64,000 bases of DNA from Alteromonas naphthalenivorans. Its GTDB lineage: Bacteria > Pseudomonadota > Gammaproteobacteria > Enterobacterales > Alteromonadaceae. The position numbers and the translations under genes were made by a program. Positions 56,527 to 64,000 of this stretch are shown one piece after another. The notes under the pieces were generated by a model, which searched no databases, was not told where the DNA came from, and saw only the letters and a program-made list of their open reading frames with translations. Positions within the stretch are counted from its first letter, which is position 1; the number at the start of each line of letters is the position of its first letter. The stretch is taken from assembly GCF_000213655.1 (NCBI RefSeq), contig NC_015554.1, positions 1,984,001 through 2,048,000 of the forward strand. The letters run 5' to 3'.

Positions 56527-56554
56527 GCTTTTAGCTTTTAGCTTTTAGCTTTTA
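56527..56554. repeat. Four copies of GCTTTTA
   Basis: A perfect 7-bp tandem repeat lies in the non-coding stretch between the receptor terminators and the LexA-box gene. Confidence 0.85.
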
Positions 56555-56664
56555 TTTCTGCAGTTTGCCCTTGCCCGTTAGCACGTTTGGTCGTTGCTAG
56601 TGACTCAGTGACACTTGCCTTAATGCATTCATGCCATAGCTCTACACTGCAGCTACACAAGTGA

Positions 56665-57090
56665 TTAGGCCGCAAATTGCTCCGTCTGCGCCCATTCCCT
56701 GTCCTTCTGACGCTTTCCCTGCTGCAGCATTCCTTGGGATGCATATTCACGCAGGTCCTTTTCTTCCAAGAGAATACGCTGCAACTTACGGCAAACATTC
56801 ACCATCCGAGACATCTTGGTAAAATAAACCTGCTCTATTAATTCGCCTTTTTCATTAAACATGAAACTGGCTAACTTGCAGTTTTTGTAGGGCAGATAAA
56901 AGTGGTGGACTGTAAATCGACGAGACACAGGCGCGCCCATTACTTTTTGATACATACAAAAAGGCAACGAGTCCGCCCGTTTATCACCGCCAAATAAATG
57001 GGTTAAGCGCTGGAACTTATCTTGCCCTGGCGAAGATAATATTCCGAACTTTTCAATAAGTTGATCAACTGCTTTAACACCTGTAGTCAT
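56665..57090 (-). CDS. Uncharacterised protein under a LexA box
   Basis: I do not recognise this 141-residue protein. It is soluble, with no signal peptide or membrane segment. There is a central beta-like part (FTVHHFYLPYKNCKLASFMF and GELIEQVYFTK) and a basic helical end (MVNVCRKLQRILLEEKDLR) that turns Gln/Lys-rich. ATG 57090 has AGGTGA nearby upstream; an in-frame GTG at 57099 is also possible. A near-ideal LexA operator lies at 57105-57124, 15 bases before the start, so it is probably induced in the SOS response. It could be a division inhibitor or repair helper, but nothing proves this. Confidence 0.6.
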   Translation of the reverse strand: MTTGVKAVDQLIEKFGILSSPGQDKFQRLTHLFGGDKRADSLPFCMYQKVMGAPVSRRFTVHHFYLPYKNCKLASFMFNEKGELIEQVYFTKMSRMVNVCRKLQRILLEEKDLREYASQGMLQQGKRQKDREWAQTEQFAA

Positions 57091-57104
57091 CGCGTTCACC
57101 TATA

Positions 57105-57124
57105 TACTGTTTATTTATACAGTA
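57105..57124 (-). promoter_or_regulatory. LexA (SOS) box
   Basis: TACTGTTTATTTATACAGTA matches the CTGT-N8-ACAG LexA consensus with the flanking TA on both sides, so it is close to the best possible site. It lies just before the 57090 start on the minus strand. Confidence 0.85.
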
Positions 57125-57150
57125 TATAGCTAATCGTACAAAATGCAAAC

Positions 57151-57186
57151 AAAAACACCGCATTGGCCAACCAATGCGGTGTTTTT
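57151..57186 (-). terminator. Terminator after the RND transporter gene
   Basis: AAAAACACCGCATTGG pairs with CCAATGCGGTGTTTTT over CCAA. The minus-strand T-run suits the RND gene, which ends at 57237. Confidence 0.93.
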
Positions 57187-57236
57187 ATAATCCGTTTACC
57201 GAACTAGACGGGAGTTTTTCTATTCACTAGCCCGTG

Positions 57237-60200
57237 TTAGTGCTGCTCTATCGATGCCGAACCAACAGACTCAGTATGCTTTCTACCTTTAAATACATTT
57301 TTAATGTCATTCAATATGAGGTACAAGGCAGGTACTAGTAGTAAGGTAATAATCGTGGCAAACAAAATACCGAAGGCCAACGAAATTGCCATAGGAATAA
57401 CAATTTGTGCCTGTAGGCTTCGCTCAAATACAATTGGCATTAGCCCCATAAAGGTGGTTAACGACGTTAATATAATCGCGCGAAAACGCTGCGTACCAGC
57501 ACTAATGGCTGCGCGCATTAATGAATGGCCTTCTTGGCGTGCTCGGTTAACAAAGTCCACCATAATCAAGCTGTCGTTAACCACTACACCGGATAACGCA
57601 ATAATGCCACAAATCGACAGTACACTTACCGCCATGCCTAATACTAAGTGCCCAATAATAGCGCCTACCACACCAAATGGTATGACTGACATGATGATAA
57701 ACGGTTGGCTGTAAGATTTAAGGGGTATAGCCAATAGCGCGTAAATCGCAAATAACGCAAACAATAAGCCCTGCGCCAAACTCATCATTGCATCAGCTTG
57801 TTCTTTTGCATTGCCTTGTAACTGGAAATCCACTTTAGGATAGCGTGCTAACAAATCAGGCATAACAGATTCGATAACCTCACCCGTAATTTCAGACGGA
57901 TCCATCAACGCCTTGTCTACTACGGCGGTGACAGTAACAGAGCGGCTGCCATCTACACGAATGATAGAATCGAAGCCTTCGCCTACGGTAAAGCTAGCCA
58001 CTTGCTGGAAAGGTATCTCTTGGCCGTTAGGCGCACGAATACGCATATTTTCTAAGTGTTCAATAGAACTACGTTCTGCTCTTGGGTAACGCACCATGAC
58101 TTTTATTTCTTCATCGTCACGTTGAATACGCTGAACTTCTGCGCCGTAAAAGCCAAAACGCACTTGCTGCCCTAGTTGTTGTAGCGTAATACCTAATGCG
58201 TCGGCTTGAGGTTTCAATGCTAATTGAATCTCTTCACTACCACCTGAGAACGTATCATTAATATCGGTTACGCCGTCGTAACCTGACAAGATACTTTTTA
58301 ATTCATCACTTACGGCTTTTAAAGACGCAATATCACCAGAGCTAAATTCGAAGCTAAGATCAGCACCACCACCAGGGCCACCCGGAGCGCCAATACTGAA
58401 TGTCTTAACACCTGGTATTTCAGACATTTCATCGCGCCACAGCTGATGAATTTCATAATCGGCCATGGTACGAGTTTCACCTTTGGTCAGTTCGGCAAAT
58501 ACCTCCCCACCCAAGTCACCGTTATCAAATGCCATGGAGTGTTTAATTACGCCTTCACCTGTATCATCACGCACTTTTTCATCCATACGCATCATGCCTT
58601 CACGTAATGCAGTAAGCACTTCGTCTCGCTGTTTTAGTGAAGAGCCTGGCTCTAGCTCAAAACTTGCAAACATGAAGTCACTAGGAATACTGGGGAAGAA
58701 AACAAATCGAACAATACCGCCGCCAAATAAACCAATAGTAAGAATTAGCATGGCTAAGAAAACCGATACCGTGGTGTAACGATTACGAATTGTCTTTTCT
58801 AAAAATGGCGCATAAACATTGTGTATGAAACGCTTAATACCTTCACTGAAAAAGTCTCTAAATTTTTGCAGCTTGTTGGCCTTTGCTGGATCATAAGGCT
58901 TTAGTTTCATATGCACTAAATGTGCAGGCAAAATAAGCTTCGACTCGATGAGTGAAAACACCAAACAAATGATCACCACGAGCCCAATGGTTTTCCAAAT
59001 GACACCAAAAGGACCCGACACCATAAGCATGGGTGAGAATGCCGCTATGGTAGTAAGTACACCAAAGGTAGCAGGCATAGCCACTTTCTTAACGCCTGCA
59101 ATCACATTTTCGGTACTGTGCCCTTTCTCATCTATTTCGGAATAGGCCGACTCCCCCATTATGATGGCATCGTCTACTACTATTCCAAGTACAAGAATAA
59201 AGGCAAATAAACTCAGCATGTTGATAGAAACACCAAGCATATCAATAGGCATAACTAACAACGTACCTAGAAAACAAACCGGCAGGCCAACGATCACCCA
59301 AAACGCGAGTTTTATTCTCAAAAATAAGGACAGCACTAAGAACACCAACAGGCCACCAAAAAACATATTTTCAAGCATCATGTTCAATCTATCTGCTAGA
59401 TAAAATGAACTATCTCCCCATGTATCGGCGGAAATATGTGCTGGAAAATCATTCTTTTTCTCGTCGATATAGCCGTTGACTTGTTCTGATATTTCTAATG
59501 CATTTTGATCACCCACCGCTTGTACACGAAGGCTAACTGCTGGTTTTCCATCGAACAATGCATATTGGTTGTTCTCAATAAAACCATCGTTAATATAAGC
59601 AACATCGCCTAACGTCACCCGTGTGCCATCAGTATTGGTGACTAGCACTATCTGGGAGAAATCCCAGCCAGTATATGCCTGCCCTTTCGTTCTAAGCAGA
59701 ATATCGCCATTTTCGGTGCGAATAGACCCACCAGGTAAATCAATACTCGACTGACTTAAACGACTGACCGCATCTGCAAAGGTAAGGTTGTATTTTTGTA
59801 GGTCTACCTCAGACAATTCAACCGATATTTCGTAGTCTCTAGTCCCAACAACTTGCACGCTTGAAATACCGGGAAGATTGGCAACGTCATCTCGAATATC
59901 TTTTGCGAACTCTTTTAACTCACGTTCGCTGGCATCGCCAAATACCGAAATCCAAATAACATCCTGTTGAATTTTCTGGCGATAGATAACCGGCTTTTCT
60001 GTGTCGGCTGGAAAAAGAGGAATGGCATCAACTTGCACCTTCACTTCATCGAGTAAAGATTGAATGTCGTAATCTTCTTCAACTTGAATGCTGACCGTAC
60101 CCATCCCCTCTACCGCAGTAGAGGTGACTTGTTTAATGCCTTCTAAGTTCTTAATCGACTCTTCTATCTTTAAAATTACGCCCTCTTCTACTTCTTGAGG

Positions 60201-60386
60201 CGCAGCGCCCAAATACGGTACGCGAACATTGATAATGTCTATTTCAAAACTAGGGAAAACTTGTTTTTGAATACTAAAGGCACCAAATAGGCCGCCAACA
60301 ATTAACAACCACATCAACAAATTTGCCGCCACACTGTTGCGCGCAAACCAAGCGATTAACCCTTTTTGCGTATCAATCTGACTCAT
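57237..60386 (-). CDS. RND-family efflux transporter permease (HAE1-like)
   Basis: The 1049-residue inner-membrane RND protein has the N-terminal RNSVAANLLMWLLIVGGLFG, two large periplasmic loops and the TM4 acidic pair in LGIVVDDAIIMGESAYSEID used for proton relay. In TM10 the usual Lys of AcrB is replaced (GVVVNDSLIMVDFV), which is common in this divergent subgroup. It pumps compounds out across the envelope with a membrane fusion partner. Its start overlaps the partner stop as TAATG. No outer-membrane channel gene is present, so a shared TolC is likely. Confidence 0.92.
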   Translation of the reverse strand: MSQIDTQKGLIAWFARNSVAANLLMWLLIVGGLFGAFSIQKQVFPSFEIDIINVRVPYLGAAPQEVEEGVILKIEESIKNLEGIKQVTSTAVEGMGTVSIQVEEDYDIQSLLDEVKVQVDAIPLFPADTEKPVIYRQKIQQDVIWISVFGDASERELKEFAKDIRDDVANLPGISSVQVVGTRDYEISVELSEVDLQKYNLTFADAVSRLSQSSIDLPGGSIRTENGDILLRTKGQAYTGWDFSQIVLVTNTDGTRVTLGDVAYINDGFIENNQYALFDGKPAVSLRVQAVGDQNALEISEQVNGYIDEKKNDFPAHISADTWGDSSFYLADRLNMMLENMFFGGLLVFLVLSLFLRIKLAFWVIVGLPVCFLGTLLVMPIDMLGVSINMLSLFAFILVLGIVVDDAIIMGESAYSEIDEKGHSTENVIAGVKKVAMPATFGVLTTIAAFSPMLMVSGPFGVIWKTIGLVVIICLVFSLIESKLILPAHLVHMKLKPYDPAKANKLQKFRDFFSEGIKRFIHNVYAPFLEKTIRNRYTTVSVFLAMLILTIGLFGGGIVRFVFFPSIPSDFMFASFELEPGSSLKQRDEVLTALREGMMRMDEKVRDDTGEGVIKHSMAFDNGDLGGEVFAELTKGETRTMADYEIHQLWRDEMSEIPGVKTFSIGAPGGPGGGADLSFEFSSGDIASLKAVSDELKSILSGYDGVTDINDTFSGGSEEIQLALKPQADALGITLQQLGQQVRFGFYGAEVQRIQRDDEEIKVMVRYPRAERSSIEHLENMRIRAPNGQEIPFQQVASFTVGEGFDSIIRVDGSRSVTVTAVVDKALMDPSEITGEVIESVMPDLLARYPKVDFQLQGNAKEQADAMMSLAQGLLFALFAIYALLAIPLKSYSQPFIIMSVIPFGVVGAIIGHLVLGMAVSVLSICGIIALSGVVVNDSLIMVDFVNRARQEGHSLMRAAISAGTQRFRAIILTSLTTFMGLMPIVFERSLQAQIVIPMAISLAFGILFATIITLLLVPALYLILNDIKNVFKGRKHTESVGSASIEQH

Positions 60387-61642
60387 TACTTACTCCCAGA
60401 AGAAACAGGGGAGGTTTCAGTAGTATCGTCTTTAACGCCTACAATTTCGCTATCTGCCTTTTTATCGTTCTCTGCTTCTGGTGGCATGGCAGGCTCATCA
60501 CCTGGCAGTCTTACTTTCATACCATTGTAAGGATTCGGAACCGCACTGGTTACTACCAGCGCGCCACTGTTTAAGCCGCCACCAATGAAAGCTTGTTCTG
60601 CTGTGGTACGTACTACGTCTACCGGTACAATTTCAATCTCGCGGTTATCGTTAACGGTTAGCACTGTGTTATCAAGGCGTAGAATGGAGCGAGGAATCAC
60701 GGTTAAGTCTTGCTTTTGATGAGAAACGATTTTGGCTTGAACGAATTGGCCAAAGCGAAGTGTCGCATTGTCGCCACCATTAAATTGATAAGGGTCTTTA
60801 ACTTCAACCACGGCGTAAAGCACGCGGCTGCCTGAATCCAAAATACCTTCAGAACGAACTAACTTACCGGTCCACGTTCTATTTTTACCACCTACCGTAG
60901 CATTTAATGTCACATCAGATTGATTGCTTGATTGGTTACCAATATCAACAAACATCAAGTCTTTATCGGTGATAGGTAAACGTACCTCAGCGGTGTCCGT
61001 TGAATAAACAGTGCTTACTGTGGCCCCTGCTGAAACAAATTGACCTAAATCGATGTTTCGCTCAACCACTATGCCGTTGTATGGGGCTCTAATTTGGGTA
61101 CGATCAAGGTTACGCTTGGCACGCTCAAGTTTTGCTTCTGAGGCTTTAACATTCGCTTGCTCTTTGGCTAATTGAGGCTTACGCAAGCCAAGCTCTGGTG
61201 GCACAACACTGCTGACTGAACGCCATTCTTGCTCGGCGACTTTACCTCTTGCGAGTTCTTCTTGAAGCGCAGCATGCGCTTGAGCCAGTTCAGCTTCAGC
61301 CAACTTCACTTCAGTGCGGTAGTCATCTTGTTCAAGAGTAATTAACACATCCCCTTTTTGGAACATGCCCCCAACAATGAATTTATCGGACAAACTCACT
61401 ACACGGCCACTTACCTGCGCGCTAAGCGATGTTTTGTTGCGAGGCACTACGTTGCCTTGCGAGTCAACCACGAAGCTAACCGGTTGGTATTCCATTGGTT
61501 TGGCATCAACAAGGAAGGCTTGCGTTTCAACGGGAATTTGTTCTGGCGGCTTACGTGAAGAGATCATAATTGCCGCAACAACAAACGCGACTAAAATGAT
61601 GATAAGAGGTATACCACTTTTTACCCAGATGGAGTTTTTCAT
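60386..61642 (-). CDS. RND efflux periplasmic adaptor (membrane fusion protein)
   Basis: The 418-residue protein has one N-terminal membrane segment (PLIIILVAFVVAAIMI), a lipoyl/HlyD core (NVVPRNKTSLSAQVSGRVV and later DRTQIRAPYNGIVVERNIDL), and a long hairpin of coiled coil (about residues 110-180) between them. It bridges the RND pump to an outer-membrane channel. It is the first gene of the pair and its stop overlaps the pump start, so they are translationally coupled. A short Glu/Asp/Lys-rich tail follows the core. Confidence 0.93.
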   Translation of the reverse strand: MKNSIWVKSGIPLIIILVAFVVAAIMISSRKPPEQIPVETQAFLVDAKPMEYQPVSFVVDSQGNVVPRNKTSLSAQVSGRVVSLSDKFIVGGMFQKGDVLITLEQDDYRTEVKLAEAELAQAHAALQEELARGKVAEQEWRSVSSVVPPELGLRKPQLAKEQANVKASEAKLERAKRNLDRTQIRAPYNGIVVERNIDLGQFVSAGATVSTVYSTDTAEVRLPITDKDLMFVDIGNQSSNQSDVTLNATVGGKNRTWTGKLVRSEGILDSGSRVLYAVVEVKDPYQFNGGDNATLRFGQFVQAKIVSHQKQDLTVIPRSILRLDNTVLTVNDNREIEIVPVDVVRTTAEQAFIGGGLNSGALVVTSAVPNPYNGMKVRLPGDEPAMPPEAENDKKADSEIVGVKDDTTETSPVSSGSK

Positions 61643-62000
61643 TATTTACCCTATAACGTAGTACTAGCATTTAACCTGCGCTCCAAATATGCCTCTTGAA
61701 ATAGAAAATATTTGTCAAGCGAACAAAGAGTTAAACCATACGTGATTTATTATTTTTCTATGCTTTCTAGTGTAATGTGTTTCTGTGCAAAGCGCTCGTA
61801 TTCGTTTGTTAGAATTTATGTAATCGTTAACAAAACAATGCACATAACGACCTAATATAAAAAAATCCGCTCATAATTGAAATGTAAGATTGCCAAATTA
61901 ACAATAATCGTTGATTATTTAGACACCTGCGCCTTTGCAGGCAAAGTTGCACTGACTCAATGCAACAACGAATTTGTTACGTGAAAAGGGATGAACTGTC
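61643..62000. other. Divergent region before the RND pair and the glycogen-binding gene
   Basis: These 358 bases hold no gene I can support. The 61680-61920 part is AT-rich and should contain both promoters. Close to the plus-strand gene are small inverted repeats, CTTTGC/GCAAAG at 61933-61946 and GTTGCA/TGCAAC at 61946-61966, that could be regulatory. Confidence 0.5.
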
Positions 62001-62309
62001 ATGAGCCTGAAGAAGCAATACCTGAAATCAAAACCCATTTGTAAAGTAACATTCCGCCTTTCTGCCGAAGAAGCAAAGAATGCCGATGAGGCGAGCTTAG
62101 TGGGCGACTTTACCGAGTGGGATAAACAACCTCTTTCAATGAAAAAACTAAAAAGCGGTGATTTTACCGTAACTATTAATTTAGATACTGATAATGAGTA
62201 CCAATTCCGCTACTTACTTGATGGCGAAATGTGGGAAAACGATTGGGCCGCCGATGCTTATCTACCGTCTAGCATTGGAAGCGAAGATAATTCTGTGGTT
62301 CGTGTTTAA
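62001..62309 (+). CDS. Stand-alone glycogen-binding (AMPK1-CBM/isoamylase N-like) protein
   Basis: The 102-residue protein is a single CBM48/AMPK-type beta sandwich: VTFRLSAEEAKNADEASLVG, DFTEWDKQPLSMKKLKSGDF and YQFRYLLDGEMWENDW with the aromatic residues that usually bind alpha-glucans. No catalytic domain is attached. It may help localise a partner on glycogen or sense maltodextrin, though family members are mostly uncharacterised. A strong terminator follows. Confidence 0.8.
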   Translation: MSLKKQYLKSKPICKVTFRLSAEEAKNADEASLVGDFTEWDKQPLSMKKLKSGDFTVTINLDTDNEYQFRYLLDGEMWENDWAADAYLPSSIGSEDNSVVRV

Positions 62310-62351
62310 CACTGCCCTCGCCTGCGGCTTTTAACCGTAACTGCGAGCATT

Positions 62352-62383
62352 AAAAAAGGCTGCGTTTGAAAGCAGCCTTTTTT
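62352..62383. terminator. Bidirectional terminator before etfA
   Basis: AAAAAAGGCTGC pairs with GCAGCCTTTTTT over an 8-base loop. It separates the glycogen-binding gene from the converging etfA. Confidence 0.93.
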
Positions 62384-62403
62384 GATTTTTTAAACGCGTT
62401 TTT

Positions 62404-63330
62404 TTATAACGTGTTTTCTAGTTCAGGCAACACATCAAATAAATCGCCAACAAGGCCATAATCCGCTACTTGGAAAATAGGCGCTTCTTCGTCTTTGTTG
62501 ATAGCAACAATGACTTTCGAGTCTTTCATACCGGCAAGATGCTGAATAGCACCAGAAATACCTACAGCAATATACAGCTGCGGTGCAACGATTTTACCGG
62601 TTTGGCCTACCTGCATGTCATTTGGTACAAAGCCCGCATCAACTGCGGCACGTGATGCACCAATAGCAGCACCAAGTTTGTCAGCAATACCTTCAAGTAA
62701 CTTGAAGTTTTCGCCATTTTGCATTCCACGACCACCAGAGATAACCACTTCAGCAGCGGTTAGTTCAGGGCGTTCAGACTCAGTAAGCTCTTCAGAGACG
62801 AAGCTAGATTTTTCGCTTTCTTTAACCACATCTAGTGTCGTTACTTCAGCGCTTCCACCTGTTGTTGCAGCATCAAAAGAAGCGGCACGCACAGTGATCA
62901 CCTTTTTGCTATCAGACGATTGTACTGTCGCAATAGCGTTGCCAGCATAAATAGGTCTAATAAAGGTATCTTCGCTTTCAACACCAATGATGTCAGAAAT
63001 TTGAGCAACATCTAAAAGTGCAGCAACACGAGGCATGAAGTTTTTGCCCGTTGTAGTAGCGGCCGCTAATAGATGGCTGTAATCATCAGCAAGTGATAAC
63101 ACAAGATCGGCAACGTTTTCAGCAAGCTGATATTTGTAAACTGCATTGTCGATAAGCAATACTTTGCTTACGCCGTCAATTTGCGCAGCACTGTCAGCAA
63201 CAGCCTGACAACCTTCACCCGCTACAAGCACATGAATGTCGCCGCCCATTTTTGCTGCAGCATGAACCATTTTTGCAGTTTCTGACTTCAAGCTAGCATT
63301 GTCGTGCTCGGCATATACAAGAACTGTCAT
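62404..63330 (-). CDS. etfA: Electron transfer flavoprotein alpha subunit
   Basis: The 308-residue protein has the ETF-alpha N-terminal domain and the FAD-binding C-terminus [20 protein letters not shown] and [20 protein letters not shown]. With EtfB it carries electrons from acyl-CoA dehydrogenases to ETF-quinone oxidoreductase. FadE and a further acyl-CoA dehydrogenase in this window are natural donors. ATG overlaps the etfB stop by four bases (ATGA), so the two are coupled. Length matches the family. Confidence 0.95.
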   Translation of the reverse strand: MTVLVYAEHDNASLKSETAKMVHAAAKMGGDIHVLVAGEGCQAVADSAAQIDGVSKVLLIDNAVYKYQLAENVADLVLSLADDYSHLLAAATTTGKNFMPRVAALLDVAQISDIIGVESEDTFIRPIYAGNAIATVQSSDSKKVITVRAASFDAATTGGSAEVTTLDVVKESEKSSFVSEELTESERPELTAAEVVISGGRGMQNGENFKLLEGIADKLGAAIGASRAAVDAGFVPNDMQVGQTGKIVAPQLYIAVGISGAIQHLAGMKDSKVIVAINKDEEAPIFQVADYGLVGDLFDVLPELENTL

Positions 63331-64000
63331 GAGATCACCTTTGCTTCATTCTTAAGTTTTTCGACCAACTCAGCAACATCCGCCACTTTCACTCCACCTT
63401 CACGTTGAGGCGGTGGCGTTACTTTGAGAATTTTAACGTTAGATTCAAGTGCTACACCGAAGTCAGCAGCTGATTTAACATCCAGTGGCTTACGTTTCGC
63501 TTTCATAATGTTTGGCAGCGAAGCATAGCGAGGTTCGTTCAAACGTAAATCGGTGGTCACAACGGCTGGTAACGTTAAGGCAACGGTTTGTAAACCGCCA
63601 TCAACTTCACGGGTAACGTTAACGCTTGTTCCGTCTACCGCTACTTCTGATGCAAAGGTGCCTTGAGGCATACCGGTTAATGCAGCAAGCATTTGCCCAG
63701 TTTGGTTATTGTCTGAATCAATACTTTGTTTACCTAACACCACCAACTGAGGCTGTTCTTCTTCAACAACTTTAGCAAGCAGCTTAGCCACTTGAAGCGA
63801 ATCTAGGTTTTGGTCTGTATCAATTTGAATACCGCGGTCGGCGCCTAGTGCTAACGCAGTACGAATTTGTTCTTGGCAGCTTTTATCGCCAATAGAAACC
63901 ACTACGATTTCTGTCGCTATCCCTTTCTCTTTTAGTCTTACTGCTTCTTCAACAGCAATTTCGCAAAAAGGGTTAATAGCCATTTTAGCGTTAGTAAGAT
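63327..64000 (-). CDS. etfB: Electron transfer flavoprotein beta subunit, truncated at the window edge
   Basis: At least 224 codons are visible. The frame stays open to the right edge as [20 protein letters not shown], and ETF-beta normally has about 30 residues before this motif, so the true start is outside. [18 protein letters not shown] and [20 protein letters not shown] match the AMP-binding beta subunit. A Met at 63983 is internal, not the start. It is the first gene of the etfBA pair. Confidence 0.95.
   Translation of the reverse strand, partial: LTNAKMAINPFCEIAVEEAVRLKEKGIATEIVVVSIGDKSCQEQIRTALALGADRGIQIDTDQNLDSLQVAKLLAKVVEEEQPQLVVLGKQSIDSDNNQTGQMLAALTGMPQGTFASEVAVDGTSVNVTREVDGGLQTVALTLPAVVTTDLRLNEPRYASLPNIMKAKRKPLDVKSAADFGVALESNVKILKVTPPPQREGGVKVADVAELVEKLKNEAKVIS

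Noticed and set aside
56538..56798. Minus-strand Cys/Arg/Ser-rich frame overlapping the LexA-box gene
   Set aside because: It runs across low-complexity repeats and overlaps the 56665-57090 gene, which has a ribosome site and a LexA box; the overlap frame has neither.

Overview
The window looks like chromosomal DNA of a marine gammaproteobacterium of the Alteromonadaceae (Alteromonas-like). This is inferred from the style of the proteins, the moderate GC, and a gene order that keeps the E. coli series gcvR, bcp, perM, bepA, arsC/yfgD, hda, purM, purN while adding DUF2069, DUF2066 and DUF3108 genes. A rhombosortase, a large TonB-dependent receptor and several fatty-acid oxidation genes fit the same picture. 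No database search was possible, so the taxonomy is an inference.

Layout. 1-13.1 kb: conserved housekeeping block (GcvR, peroxiredoxin, PerM, BepA protease, thioredoxin-like protein, ArsC-like reductase, WrbA, DUF2069, an unusual HExxH lipoprotein, Hda, DUF2066, PurM/PurN, DUF3108). 13.4-19.4 kb: FadE acyl-CoA dehydrogenase, a CAP-domain protein with an odd start, a LuxR-type response regulator, and the CmoA/CmoB tRNA wobble-uridine enzymes. 19.5-24.2 kb: a four-gene operon (D-glycerate 3-kinase, HAD phosphatase, GT81 glucosyl-3-phosphoglycerate synthase, GH13_18 phosphorylase) that together encodes both synthesis and phosphorolytic recycling of the compatible solute glucosylglycerate. 24.3-31.7 kb: MoeA, a MATE exporter, a MobA/MocA-like nucleotidyltransferase with CoxE-type and MoxR-type partners (a molybdoenzyme-maturation style cluster without its enzyme), CysK and a small lipoprotein.

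31.7-37.3 kb is an accessory island. It holds, on one strand, an AbiH-family protein followed by two different proteins with HEPN-type Rx4H motifs, which I read as a candidate three-gene anti-phage cassette. A complete IS5-family element with a TA duplication sits 18 bp upstream of the abiH start. Beyond it lie a broken tyrosine integrase gene and a 34-bp remnant of a tRNA-Ser 3' end that marks the probable attachment site.

37.4-64 kb returns to core-like genes: gamma-glutamyltransferase, enoyl-CoA hydratase, rhombosortase, an S9 peptidase lipoprotein, azoreductase, a Cys/Met-metabolism PLP enzyme, an acyltransferase, an NRDE protein, an aromatic/aspartate aminotransferase, a YaiI protein, an acyl-CoA dehydrogenase/SDR/SDR operon divergent from a GlxA-type AraC regulator, a TonB-dependent receptor, an uncharacterised gene preceded by a near-ideal LexA box, an RND efflux pair, a stand-alone glycogen-binding domain protein, and etfA/etfB (etfB runs off the right edge). 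FadE, the second acyl-CoA dehydrogenase, the enoyl-CoA hydratase, the SDRs and ETF together suggest a strong fatty-acid or acyl-CoA catabolic capacity.
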